A stretch of DNA of 50,666 nucleotides from Lachnospiraceae bacterium (GTDB lineage Bacteria; Bacillota; Clostridia; Lachnospirales; Lachnospiraceae). The notes below the pieces were generated by a model. It did no database searches. It had not been told where the DNA came from and worked only from the letters and a program-made list of their open reading frames with translations. This document shows, in pieces, positions 7,195-14,934 of the stretch; the stretch's first letter is position 1; every line of letters starts with the position of its first letter. Where the stretch lies: assembly GCA_024403355.1 (NCBI GenBank), contig JAKSRW010000021.1:1-50666 (forward strand), given 5' to 3'. The translations under genes were made by a program, and so were the position numbers.

Positions 7195-8505
7195 ATGGGA
7201 TTAAATGGAATGGAAATGCTTTCTAAAATGAAGCATTTAAGTGAAGTTAATAATATGAAGCAGGTGAAGCCATCTAGCTATGCACTTTTTCCCGGATATC
7301 ATTGTCCATTAATGGGCGCTATGCTAACCATAAAAGAAATAGATAATTCTGTAATGGTAGTAGTGGGACCTGATGAGTGCGCATATTATACTCAGCTGGC
7401 AACATCCGGAGGAACGATGAAGACTAATGGCTGCCAAATAGTTTCAGTTGTACTTGACCAGCATGATATTACCTTTGGCTGCCAGGAAAAAATGGATGAA
7501 GCTTTTGAAGAACTGATGGATGAATACAAGCCGGAAGCGGTATACATTGTTACAACTTGCGTAGTGGAAGTAACCGGTGATGATGTTGATTCAATGGCAG
7601 CAGGTTATCAGTTAAAGTATGGACTTCCGGTAATGGTAGTTCATGCAGAAAATTTCAAGACAGATGACCACCTCCCTGGAATAGAGCATACTCTGGATGC
7701 CAGCATTAATCTGATGAAAGAGCAGACGGTGACAGACTCAGTTAATGTTTTAGGGCTTAGACTTGGCTCTTTTATGAAAACAGAGGTATGTCGTTATTTG
7801 AATGAAAACGGTGTAAAAATTGGACTTATGCTTCCGGGAAAGGCTTCTGCTAAGAATATTGAAGAGGCTCCTGCAGCAAAGTGTAATATTGTAGTTCATC
7901 CTGTAGGCCTTCCGCTTGCAAAAGCCATGAAGGAGCGATTTGGAACTCCATATGTTTTATTTGAACGTTATTCGGATCCTGAAAGAATTATGAGATGTTA
8001 CTCTGAAGTATTCTCTATTTTAGGAAAGAAAATTCCGGATGTATTTGAAGAAAAACAGCAGGAACAGATGAAGAAAATCGAAAATATCAGAAATATATTA
8101 GGTGGTAAAACGTACATTAGTGGTAATACTGCTTTGTGTAATTATGAGCTTCATAGTTTTCTTGTAAATAGGCTTGATGCAAAGCCTTTGCTTTTACAAA
8201 TTTCAGATTTAGATGAAGATAGTCTGGAATTCAGAAAAGAGATTTTAAGTAAGTGTGATCCATATGTGACGAGAGCAGCTAATATTGGTGCGCTAGGATA
8301 TTTATATCCTCATCTTTTACCTGATTTTAACATTGGTGCGGGAAATAGTATGGAGATGAGAAAATATGGCATTGTGTCTGTAAGAATGCTGATGGCATAT
8401 AATACTCTTGGATTTGAAGTGTGCGATATGATTTTGGATGCTTTTGTAAAAGCAGATGAAGAAGCTAAAATGAGTAATGGAGGTAAGCATCATGGGATTA
8501 TGTAG
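7195..8505 (+). CDS. Nitrogenase component 1-like subunit, NifD/BchN type
   Basis: 436-aa oxidoreductase of the nitrogenase component 1 superfamily. Three cysteines fit the cluster ligands of NifD/BchN: C37 (GYHCPLMGA), C62 (GPDECAYYT) and C122 (VTTCVVEVTGDD), with spacing near the canonical one. The catalytic half of true NifD is not recognisable, so FeMo-cofactor binding is not supported. RBS AGGAGG, 5 nt from ATG. It ends 14 nt inside the next gene, so both subunits should be made together as a heterotetramer and be reduced by the NifH-like protein of gene 1. It resembles uncharacterised group IV nitrogenase-like proteins; the substrate may be a tetrapyrrole, a metal chelate or a sulfur compound, none proven. 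Confidence 0.88.
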   Translation: MGLNGMEMLSKMKHLSEVNNMKQVKPSSYALFPGYHCPLMGAMLTIKEIDNSVMVVVGPDECAYYTQLATSGGTMKTNGCQIVSVVLDQHDITFGCQEKMDEAFEELMDEYKPEAVYIVTTCVVEVTGDDVDSMAAGYQLKYGLPVMVVHAENFKTDDHLPGIEHTLDASINLMKEQTVTDSVNVLGLRLGSFMKTEVCRYLNENGVKIGLMLPGKASAKNIEEAPAAKCNIVVHPVGLPLAKAMKERFGTPYVLFERYSDPERIMRCYSEVFSILGKKIPDVFEEKQQEQMKKIENIRNILGGKTYISGNTALCNYELHSFLVNRLDAKPLLLQISDLDEDSLEFRKEILSKCDPYVTRAANIGALGYLYPHLLPDFNIGAGNSMEMRKYGIVSVRMLMAYNTLGFEVCDMILDAFVKADEEAKMSNGGKHHGIM

Positions 8506-9730
8506 ATTTTATCCTAGTCCGTCAGATAGAATGGCTATAATATGGTCGCTTATGCCGATTAAGGATGCGGTAGTACTTGAATATGGTCCGGCAGGAACAA
8601 CTCATTTTGGAGGCGGTTTATATAGCAGTTTGGGGATAGAATTAGGTAAAACTCTATTTACCACGCATATAAGTGAGGATGATGTGATAATGGGTGACGT
8701 ATCAAGACTCGAAAATGCAATACGAGAAATTGATACGGCGTATCATCCAAAGGTGATTTTTGTTGTAGCGGCAGCAGTGATAGCTGTTATTGGAACAGAT
8801 ATCGCAGGTGTATGTCAGTATATGCAGGAAGAGGTTGATGCACGTCTGATTTCTTTTGAAGAGGGCGGTTTCAGGGGCGATTATACATACGGGTTACGGT
8901 CGGTATATAGAATGCTGGCCAATGAGATTGTAAAGGTTTCTGATGAAAAATGTAGTACATATAATATACTTGGAGCATCTGCAGGTTCATATAGAATCAG
9001 AAGTGATGTGTGGGAGATAAGAAATCTCATGCGTGAGGCCTTTGACATGGAATGTGGCTGTTGTATGGGACTTGAAGGCACGATAGAAGATATTGAGAAT
9101 ATTGGAAAAGGAACGATAAATATTGTACTTCGAAATGAAGCACTGGAATGTGCAAATATAATATCTGAAAAATGTGGAGTAGGTTTTGTGTATGGTCAGC
9201 CATATGGTTATATCGGAACACTAAAATGGTTGGAAAAGATAGCTGAAAAAATTGGGAAAACGATAAACCCTCAATTAGTTGTCAGATTAAAAGATAAAGC
9301 AATGAAAATTGCTCCTATGGGTGGTCCTATGGGAATGGGAATGATGGGCCACAGTAAACCTAAAGCTGTGATTCAGGGTGATTATGATACGTTACTTGGT
9401 TTCAAAAGTGCGCTTAATGAGCTGGACATTGATGCTGCTCAGTTAATCTGCAGTCACTCAATAAAGGATACAAAGGATGCAGATAGTAGTGTCGACTATA
9501 TCCCAAAAGAAAAAGAACGTATTGATTTATTCAAGACATTTCAGAAAACATGGTGTCTGGGTAGTGATGAAATGGAAAGGTTTACAAAGGATAGTAATTA
9601 CTTTACTTGCATTAGCTCGCCATTTGTATCCAAAACCCAATGGGCAACTCATATGCCATTTATGGGTGAAAAGGGAATGGATTATTTAATTGAGCTAAAA
9701 AATGATTTCTTTAGCAAATACGAGTACTGA
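8492..9730 (+). CDS. Nitrogenase component 1-like subunit, NifK/BchB type, cluster cysteines missing
   Basis: 412-aa partner of the preceding subunit. I start at ATG 8492, with GGAGG at 8479-8483; an in-frame ATG at 8477 lacks spacing for a ribosome site. The fold positions are kept (YGPAGTTHFGGG near 31-42; VVAAAVIAVIGTDIAGVC near 91-108), but where NifK has cysteines these show Thr36 and Ala, leaving only C4 near the N-terminus and C108. Such loss of ligands in one subunit is known from BchB, where an Asp completes the cluster. A Met/Gly-rich loop (about 274-285) precedes a C-terminal domain of about 125 residues that I cannot assign. The gene ends the operon before a strong terminator. Confidence 0.85.
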   Translation: MGLCRFYPSPSDRMAIIWSLMPIKDAVVLEYGPAGTTHFGGGLYSSLGIELGKTLFTTHISEDDVIMGDVSRLENAIREIDTAYHPKVIFVVAAAVIAVIGTDIAGVCQYMQEEVDARLISFEEGGFRGDYTYGLRSVYRMLANEIVKVSDEKCSTYNILGASAGSYRIRSDVWEIRNLMREAFDMECGCCMGLEGTIEDIENIGKGTINIVLRNEALECANIISEKCGVGFVYGQPYGYIGTLKWLEKIAEKIGKTINPQLVVRLKDKAMKIAPMGGPMGMGMMGHSKPKAVIQGDYDTLLGFKSALNELDIDAAQLICSHSIKDTKDADSSVDYIPKEKERIDLFKTFQKTWCLGSDEMERFTKDSNYFTCISSPFVSKTQWATHMPFMGEKGMDYLIELKNDFFSKYEY

Positions 9731-9744
9731 TTGGTTACCTTCTA

Positions 9745-9795
9745 AAAAGAGCTGTGAAAAACGGAGACAAAGCAAATGTTTTTCACAGCTCTTTT
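9745..9795. terminator. Strong operon terminator
   Basis: Perfect 18-bp arms (9745-9762 and 9778-9795, core AGAGCTGTGAAAAAC) with a 15-nt loop, A-rich on one side and T-rich on the other. It can act in both directions. The following 9800-9940 region shows no gene. Confidence 0.9.
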
Positions 9796-9942
9796 ACTTT
9801 TATTAATTATTGCACCACAGTTATTTCTCATCTGCTCTACGCTTGTACCCTCATATGAGCTTGAAGGATATCCATAGTAAACCCAAAGGATGCTTATGGG
9901 ACACATAATATGCTGCAAAACCAAAATGACACAAAAATAAAC

Positions 9943-9999
9943 TTGACTTCAAAGTTACAATAGTATATTATATGGTTTATAATTAAAGCAAAATGGTTT
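9943..9999 (+). promoter_or_regulatory. Promoter and candidate operator of the AbiE pair
   Basis: TTGACT (9943-9948), 17 bp, TATTAT (9966-9971). Two direct copies of ATGGTTT (9972-9978 and 9993-9999) follow at 21-bp spacing, two helical turns, just downstream of the -10. AbiEi proteins autorepress, so these are candidate binding sites. Confidence 0.6.
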
Positions 10000-10039
10000 G
10001 CATTTAAACTAAAGTGTATTTATGTGTGAGGCATTAGGT

Positions 10040-10807
10040 ATGAATTTGTATTTTAAGTTATTAAAAACTCCGGTTTTTACGGTTGAGGATGTAAATAAAC
10101 ACTATGAAAATATGGATAGTTCACGTTCTGCTATAAAGCGTCTGATGAAAGAGGGGATGGTGGCTAAAATCCGGAATAATATGTATACCTGCATTAGTGG
10201 GGAAACAGGTGCACCTGTTGCGAACCGATTTCAGATAGCCAGTAAGATTACGCCGACATCATATGTGTCCCATCACACGGCTATGGAGTATTATGGAATA
10301 ACTGACCAGGTATACTATGATGTGTATGTAGCTTCAGAGACAAGCTTTCGGGAATTTGAATTTGATGGATATACATACCATTATGTTGTTTCAAAAGGCC
10401 TGGATGGTGTTGAGTCGCCTGCATTCAGCGGAGGCATTCGTGTTACAAACTTAGAGCGTACACTTGTAGATAGTGTGAAAGATATGGATAAGATTGCAGG
10501 TATAGAAGAAGTTATACAGGATATTTCCTGTATGAAGCGAATGCAGGAGAAAAGAGTGCTTAAATACCTTGATTTATTATCTAATCAGTTTCTTTATCAG
10601 AAGATGGGCTTTTTGTTATCAGAACATAAGGAGCAAATGGGATTATCAGATAAGTTCTTTGACGAATGTAAGGAACAAATTGGAAAAAGTAAGCGCTATC
10701 TGACTAAAGATATGTCAAATGGGCGATATGATGATGAATGGAAACTTGTAGTGCCGGATAGTGTTTATTATTTAAAGAATGGAATGATGGATAATGCCAC
10801 AGTATAA
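10040..10807 (+). CDS. AbiEi-type antitoxin / transcriptional repressor
   Basis: About 255 aa, the antitoxin of a type IV toxin-antitoxin system. An N-terminal winged helix-turn-helix (about 10-60, with SRSAIKRLMKEGMVAKIRNNMY) is followed by the AbiEi C-terminal domain with SYVSHHTAMEYYG and RVTNLERTLVDSV, the family's most recognisable stretches. By family it represses its own operon and counters the toxin without binding it tightly. I prefer ATG 10040 because GAGG precedes it at 9 nt; ATG 10022 in frame is an alternative. The 3' end overlaps the toxin gene by 14 nt. AT-rich codon use matches the accessory block. Confidence 0.88.
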   Translation: MNLYFKLLKTPVFTVEDVNKHYENMDSSRSAIKRLMKEGMVAKIRNNMYTCISGETGAPVANRFQIASKITPTSYVSHHTAMEYYGITDQVYYDVYVASETSFREFEFDGYTYHYVVSKGLDGVESPAFSGGIRVTNLERTLVDSVKDMDKIAGIEEVIQDISCMKRMQEKRVLKYLDLLSNQFLYQKMGFLLSEHKEQMGLSDKFFDECKEQIGKSKRYLTKDMSNGRYDDEWKLVVPDSVYYLKNGMMDNATV

Positions 10808-11753
10808 TAAAACAGAGCTTGGGAGGGTGGCTTCCGAAGCAGGGTTTGTAAGAGATACCTTTGAAAAAGTATTGAGATTAAAGGCAATTTTACGTTTTAT
10901 AAATGAAGATGAGTTTTTGTGTGAACATTTGTTATTAAAGGGCGGAACGGCTATTAATCTATCGGTTTTTAATTTGCCAAGATTATCAGTAGATATTGAT
11001 ATGGATTATATGCCTAATGATACTAGGGAAGATATGATGGAATGTCGAACCAGGATAACTGAGGCAATTAAAGTTTATATGGGAGCAGAGGGATATCAAT
11101 TATCAGAAGGTTCAAGGTTCAGCCACAGCTTAGATGCATTTTATTTTAATTATCAGAATGTCGGTGGCAACAAAGATATGATAAAAATCGAATTGAATTA
11201 CTCCCTGCGTGCGCATATCTTTGAGCCGGTTTATAGAAGTATTCTTCCGTTGGTATTTGATGATGGCATGAAGATTCATATGGTGGAGCCTATGGAGATT
11301 TTTGCAGCGAAGGGTAATGCACTTATAACAAGAGCGGCGGCCAGAGATTTATATGACTGGGGAAATATGATTGCTGAAAAAATGTTTGATAATCAAAGTG
11401 ATTTATTTAGAAAGTGTTTTATATTTTATATGACAATCTCTTCAGATACAGTTAATAAATCATTTGATACAGCTGCAATCGATACATTGAGCTTTGATAA
11501 AATTAAGAGAGATCTTTTTCCGGTTCTTAATAAAAAGGACAATTTCCTATTGGATGAAAGGAAACGTTTAGCGAAGGAATATATAGCTAATCTTATGGTT
11601 CTTACGAATGAGGAAAAACAATATATTGATAAATTTGAACAGAAGGAATTTGCCCCTGAGCTATTGTTTGAGGATAAGGGGATATTGAAAAGGATAGAAA
11701 ATCATCCTATGGCGATATGGAAATGCAAAAAAGAGGTAGGGTATAATATTTAA
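10794..11753 (+). CDS. AbiEii/AbiGii-family nucleotidyltransferase toxin
   Basis: 319-aa toxin partner of AbiEi. Nucleotidyltransferase marks are LLKGGTAINL (about 47-56) and LSVDIDMDYM (about 64-73), holding the DxD metal ligands, with a later helical domain. By family such enzymes block growth by modifying tRNA or binding GTP, and the pairs give abortive phage resistance. The catalytic motifs are intact, so I read it as functional. The gene overlaps the antitoxin and is closed by its own terminator. Confidence 0.88.
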   Translation: MPQYNKTELGRVASEAGFVRDTFEKVLRLKAILRFINEDEFLCEHLLLKGGTAINLSVFNLPRLSVDIDMDYMPNDTREDMMECRTRITEAIKVYMGAEGYQLSEGSRFSHSLDAFYFNYQNVGGNKDMIKIELNYSLRAHIFEPVYRSILPLVFDDGMKIHMVEPMEIFAAKGNALITRAAARDLYDWGNMIAEKMFDNQSDLFRKCFIFYMTISSDTVNKSFDTAAIDTLSFDKIKRDLFPVLNKKDNFLLDERKRLAKEYIANLMVLTNEEKQYIDKFEQKEFAPELLFEDKGILKRIENHPMAIWKCKKEVGYNI

Positions 11754-11763
11754 TTTATTATAG

Positions 11764-11787
11764 GCGGGAGAAGTTCCCGCTTTTTTT
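11764..11787 (+). terminator. Terminator of the AbiE operon
   Basis: GCGGGA/TCCCGC stem (11764-11780) followed by T7. It marks the right edge of the AT-rich block. Confidence 0.88.
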
Positions 11788-11814
11788 ATTTGATAAGTTA
11801 ATATAAAATTAATT

Positions 11815-11843
11815 TTGAAAAAGTATAATAAGTCTGTTATACT
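11815..11843 (+). promoter_or_regulatory. Promoter of the D-lactate dehydrogenase gene
   Basis: TTGAAA (11815-11820), 17 bp, TATACT (11838-11843); about 100 nt of leader precede the start codon. Confidence 0.65.
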
Positions 11844-11950
11844 TTGATAGCGTAAGTTTTATTCTGATACAGAAATAAGAATTCTGATTTATGTATAGAC
11901 GATAAAGCTGAACTGCACTACGAAATAATATTATAAAAGAGGAATCAGAC

Positions 11951-12940
11951 ATGAAGGTATTCGCATACAGCGTCCGCGAGGACGAGGTAAAATATGTTGA
12001 AGAGTTTAAAAATGCACAGAATATATGCTGTGATTATGTATCGGAATATCCGTCAATGGATAATGTCAATCTGGCAGCGGGATATGACGCGGTAAGTGTC
12101 ATTACGAATGTAATAACTCCTGAGATGTATGAGGCGTGGGCAAAAACGGGCGTTAAGTATCTTGCTACCCGAAGCGTAGGCTATGATCATTTTGATTTAG
12201 CAATTATGAAAAAGCTCGGAATGCGTGGTGTTCATGCTACATATTCACCGAATGCGGTGGCTAATTATACTATTATGATGATGCTGATGGCCTGCAGACA
12301 GATGCCTTTTATTATGTATAAGGCGGGCTGCCAGGATTTTTCCCTGCCCGGTAAAATCGGTAAGGAGCTGTCACTGTGCACAGTCGGAATTATCGGAACG
12401 GGACAGATAGGAGAGACTGTTATCAAGCATCTGAGCGGCTTTGGCTGCCGTATTCTGGCTTATTCCACAAGTCAGAAGGAAGAGGTTAAAAAATACGCGG
12501 AATATGTTGATTTGGACACTCTTTATAAGGAGTGTGATGTGATTTCCCTGCATATTCCCGGAAGTCCGAAGAATTATCATCTCATTGACCGTAATGCAAT
12601 CGCAAAGATGAAGGATGACGTAATCTTTGTTAATACCGCAAGGGGTAATGTGGTAGATTCTGAAGCACTTATCGAAGGCCTTGAGTCCGGTAAAATAGGC
12701 TTTGCGGCACTTGATACATTTGAGGAGGAGGTTGGTTTATACTACAAGAATCTGGAAAGAGAGCAGCTTGTGAACCGTACAAGGGCAATCTTATCCACCT
12801 TCAAGAATGTTTTATTAACTCCTCATATGGCATTTTATACAGAGCAGTCAAGCTCTGATATGGTACGAACCACTATGAGAGGCCTGCGTTCTTTTGAAAG
12901 TAATGAAGAGTGTGCGGTGCGAATAAGCGAACTGGAATAG
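11951..12940 (+). CDS. ldhA: D-lactate dehydrogenase, VanH-like 2-hydroxyacid dehydrogenase
   Basis: 329-aa NAD(P)-dependent D-2-hydroxyacid dehydrogenase that reduces pyruvate to D-lactate. It shows the dinucleotide motif GTGQIG (149-154), catalytic Arg231 in NTARG, an acidic residue near 258-260 (TFEEE) and His292 in PHMAFYTEQ. The substrate loop has TRSVGYDHFDL. After the second Rossmann strand the usual Asp is replaced (ILAYSTSQ), as in VanH (AYSRS), which may widen coenzyme choice to NADPH. No vanA or vanX neighbour exists, so the role is most likely fermentative NADH disposal or supply of D-lactate. RBS AAGAGGAATC. It is a single-gene unit. Confidence 0.88.
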   Translation: MKVFAYSVREDEVKYVEEFKNAQNICCDYVSEYPSMDNVNLAAGYDAVSVITNVITPEMYEAWAKTGVKYLATRSVGYDHFDLAIMKKLGMRGVHATYSPNAVANYTIMMMLMACRQMPFIMYKAGCQDFSLPGKIGKELSLCTVGIIGTGQIGETVIKHLSGFGCRILAYSTSQKEEVKKYAEYVDLDTLYKECDVISLHIPGSPKNYHLIDRNAIAKMKDDVIFVNTARGNVVDSEALIEGLESGKIGFAALDTFEEEVGLYYKNLEREQLVNRTRAILSTFKNVLLTPHMAFYTEQSSSDMVRTTMRGLRSFESNEECAVRISELE

Positions 12941-12995
12941 TGCCTGCACTCGTCGGATAAATAGTATTTATGGGGTTTATTATACATTCTGTATA

Positions 12996-13024
12996 TTGAA
13001 AACGAAAAAAGCATGTGCTAAAAT
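12996..13024 (+). promoter_or_regulatory. Promoter of the BIG2 protein gene
   Basis: TTGAAA (12996-13001), 17 bp, extended -10 TGTGCTAAAAT ending at 13024. Confidence 0.7.
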
Positions 13025-13057
13025 TTTAAACAAAAAAATCTTTAAAGGAGATTTAAA

Positions 13058-14719
13058 ATGAAGGCAAAAAAACTTTTATTTAAGCTGCTGGCTGTTGTTT
13101 GCGTGATAGCTATGATTCTTCCCGCAAATATTCCGGCAGAGGCAAAGGCTGCACTGAGTAAGAAGTCAGCTACCATCGTTGAGGGTAATACTCTCAAGCT
13201 TTCGGTCACAGGTACAAAATCAAAGGTAACCTGGTCGACAGGCAGTTCAAAGATTGCCAAGGTTTCTTCATCGGGTGTTGTAACCGCTGTTAAGGCAGGT
13301 TCTACAACTGTTACCGCAAAGGTTGACGGAAGCAAGTATACCTGCAAGGTTAAGGTTACAAAGGCTAAGCTTAACGAGAGCAAATTAACCATGAAGGTGA
13401 ATGACAAGGAGACCCTTAAGTTTACCAATTCAAAGGGCAGCGTAAGCTGGTCTTCAAGCAATAAGAAGGTTGCAGAGGTAAGCAAGAAGGGTGTGGTTAC
13501 TGCAAAGGATGCAGGAACTGCAGTAATTACTGCAAAGATCGGCGGTTCTTCTTACAAGTGCAAGGTTCAGGTATCACACACAGATGTAGAAGTGAAATCC
13601 ATGACTCTTACAGCAAACGGCGGCGGAGTAGCTGTTGCAGGCGAGAGCGGCGAGAAGATTTCCATTGTGATGCAGGAGGATGCTACACAGGCCGTAGTTT
13701 CAGTCCTTGATATGTACAATGACGTTGTATTCAAGAAGGCTTTAACTAATCTTAAGGCTAACAAGGAGTATTCAGTAGTCTGGGAGCCCTCAGCTTCTCA
13801 GGAGGCAGGACATTACTATGTTACCGTTAAGGCAGGCGACATTATTTTCGAGCCCGATGAGAATGATATTATTAATAAGTTCGACCTCTACAAGCAGGAA
13901 TTTGAGGACGGTCAGGGTTCAGAAAGCAATCCCTTCCTGGTAAAGACATATGCACAGCTTAAGAAAATCAGCAATTATCCCGACTGCTTCTTCAAGCAGA
14001 TTGCGGATATTGACGGAGAGTATGATACATTTGCCGGCGCATTTGATTTACATAGTGCATTAAAGGGCGGATATAACGGAAACGGCTTTAAGATTTCAAA
14101 TCTTATGATTTCAGAAAACAATAAGAATGATATCGCATTATTCTGCTTTGTTGATAAGGATGCCGTTGTAGAGAACGTATCTCTTTCAAATGTGTATACA
14201 ACCACACTCTCACGCGGTGCCGTTCTTGTAAACAAAAACGCAGGTACTGTTAAGAACTGTAAGATTGAAAATTCCGCAGTAAATACAAGCAAGGCTGATG
14301 CTGATTCAAACATCGCTATCCTCGTAGCAGAGAATACACTTGACGGTATGATTAAGGATTGTACAATTAATGATTCAACCCTTACAGCTATTATCGGCTG
14401 GCAGCATAACTGGGCAGGCGGTCTCTGCGCAAATAATGCAGGTAGTATTATGAACAGCACACTTACTAATGTAACAATGAAGACAAGTGTAACCTACGGC
14501 TGGAATCATTCGGGCGGTATCGTAAGCAACAACAGCGGTAAGGTAATTAATTGTACAATGACAAAGTGTTCACAGGCCTTCTCTTCAAAAAACTGTAACT
14601 GGACAGGTGTTATTGCAGGCGATAATAACGGAACAATGATCGGCTGTACAGAGACAGATACTATTACAGATATTGATGCTACCAGACTTGTTTCAGGCAA
14701 CAAGGGTACATTCCAATAA
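13058..14719 (+). CDS. Secreted BIG2-domain protein with beta-helix-like C-terminus
   Basis: 553 aa with a signal peptide (about 1-31, ending PAEAKA). Two bacterial Ig-like (BIG2) domains follow, about 32-108 and 110-172, each with the WSSSNKKVAEVS / GVVTAKDAGT pattern. A linker domain (about 175-265) leads to an Asn/Gly-rich region (about 320-550) made of short repeating strands, GLUG- or right-handed beta-helix-like (GAVLVNKNAGTVKNC, GGIVSNNSGKVINC). There is no sortase motif or membrane anchor at the C-terminus, so attachment is unclear. BIG2 domains usually mediate surface or polysaccharide contact. RBS AAAGGAG. Very close in style to the two other BIG2 proteins of this window. Confidence 0.82.
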   Translation: MKAKKLLFKLLAVVCVIAMILPANIPAEAKAALSKKSATIVEGNTLKLSVTGTKSKVTWSTGSSKIAKVSSSGVVTAVKAGSTTVTAKVDGSKYTCKVKVTKAKLNESKLTMKVNDKETLKFTNSKGSVSWSSSNKKVAEVSKKGVVTAKDAGTAVITAKIGGSSYKCKVQVSHTDVEVKSMTLTANGGGVAVAGESGEKISIVMQEDATQAVVSVLDMYNDVVFKKALTNLKANKEYSVVWEPSASQEAGHYYVTVKAGDIIFEPDENDIINKFDLYKQEFEDGQGSESNPFLVKTYAQLKKISNYPDCFFKQIADIDGEYDTFAGAFDLHSALKGGYNGNGFKISNLMISENNKNDIALFCFVDKDAVVENVSLSNVYTTTLSRGAVLVNKNAGTVKNCKIENSAVNTSKADADSNIAILVAENTLDGMIKDCTINDSTLTAIIGWQHNWAGGLCANNAGSIMNSTLTNVTMKTSVTYGWNHSGGIVSNNSGKVINCTMTKCSQAFSSKNCNWTGVIAGDNNGTMIGCTETDTITDIDATRLVSGNKGTFQ

Positions 14720-14760
14720 TGTTCTTAGTGCCTTGGGGCGGACATCAGAGATATTTAAAG

Positions 14761-14786
14761 GGACTTCGGAAACGAAGTCCTTTTTT
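14761..14786 (+). terminator. Terminator behind the BIG2 gene
   Basis: GGACTTCG-GAAA-CGAAGTCC followed by T6: a textbook tetraloop hairpin. Confidence 0.93.
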
Positions 14787-14871
14787 AGCGCAAAAAATCT
14801 GCTATTACATTATAATCGGGTTGACCGGGGTGCTTACCCACGATATTACAGAAAAATAACTATAAAATGCA

Positions 14872-14900
14872 TTTATGGAATATATACTGTATGCTATACT
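14872..14900 (+). promoter_or_regulatory. Promoter of the GH120 gene
   Basis: Weak TTTATG (14872-14877), 17 bp, extended -10 TATGCTATACT ending at 14900; the start codon lies 35 bp downstream. Confidence 0.6.
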
Positions 14901-14934
14901 TTTATAAAATATAAATTCAAGGAGAAGGAATTTT

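Noticed and set aside
3062..9730. Interpretation as a nitrogen-fixation operon.
   Set aside because: No nifE, nifN or nifB, no recognisable cofactor half in the D-like subunit, and lost cysteines in the K-like subunit.
11951..12940. Vancomycin-resistance vanH.
   Set aside because: No ligase or dipeptidase genes next to it; an isolated dehydrogenase with its own promoter fits fermentation better.
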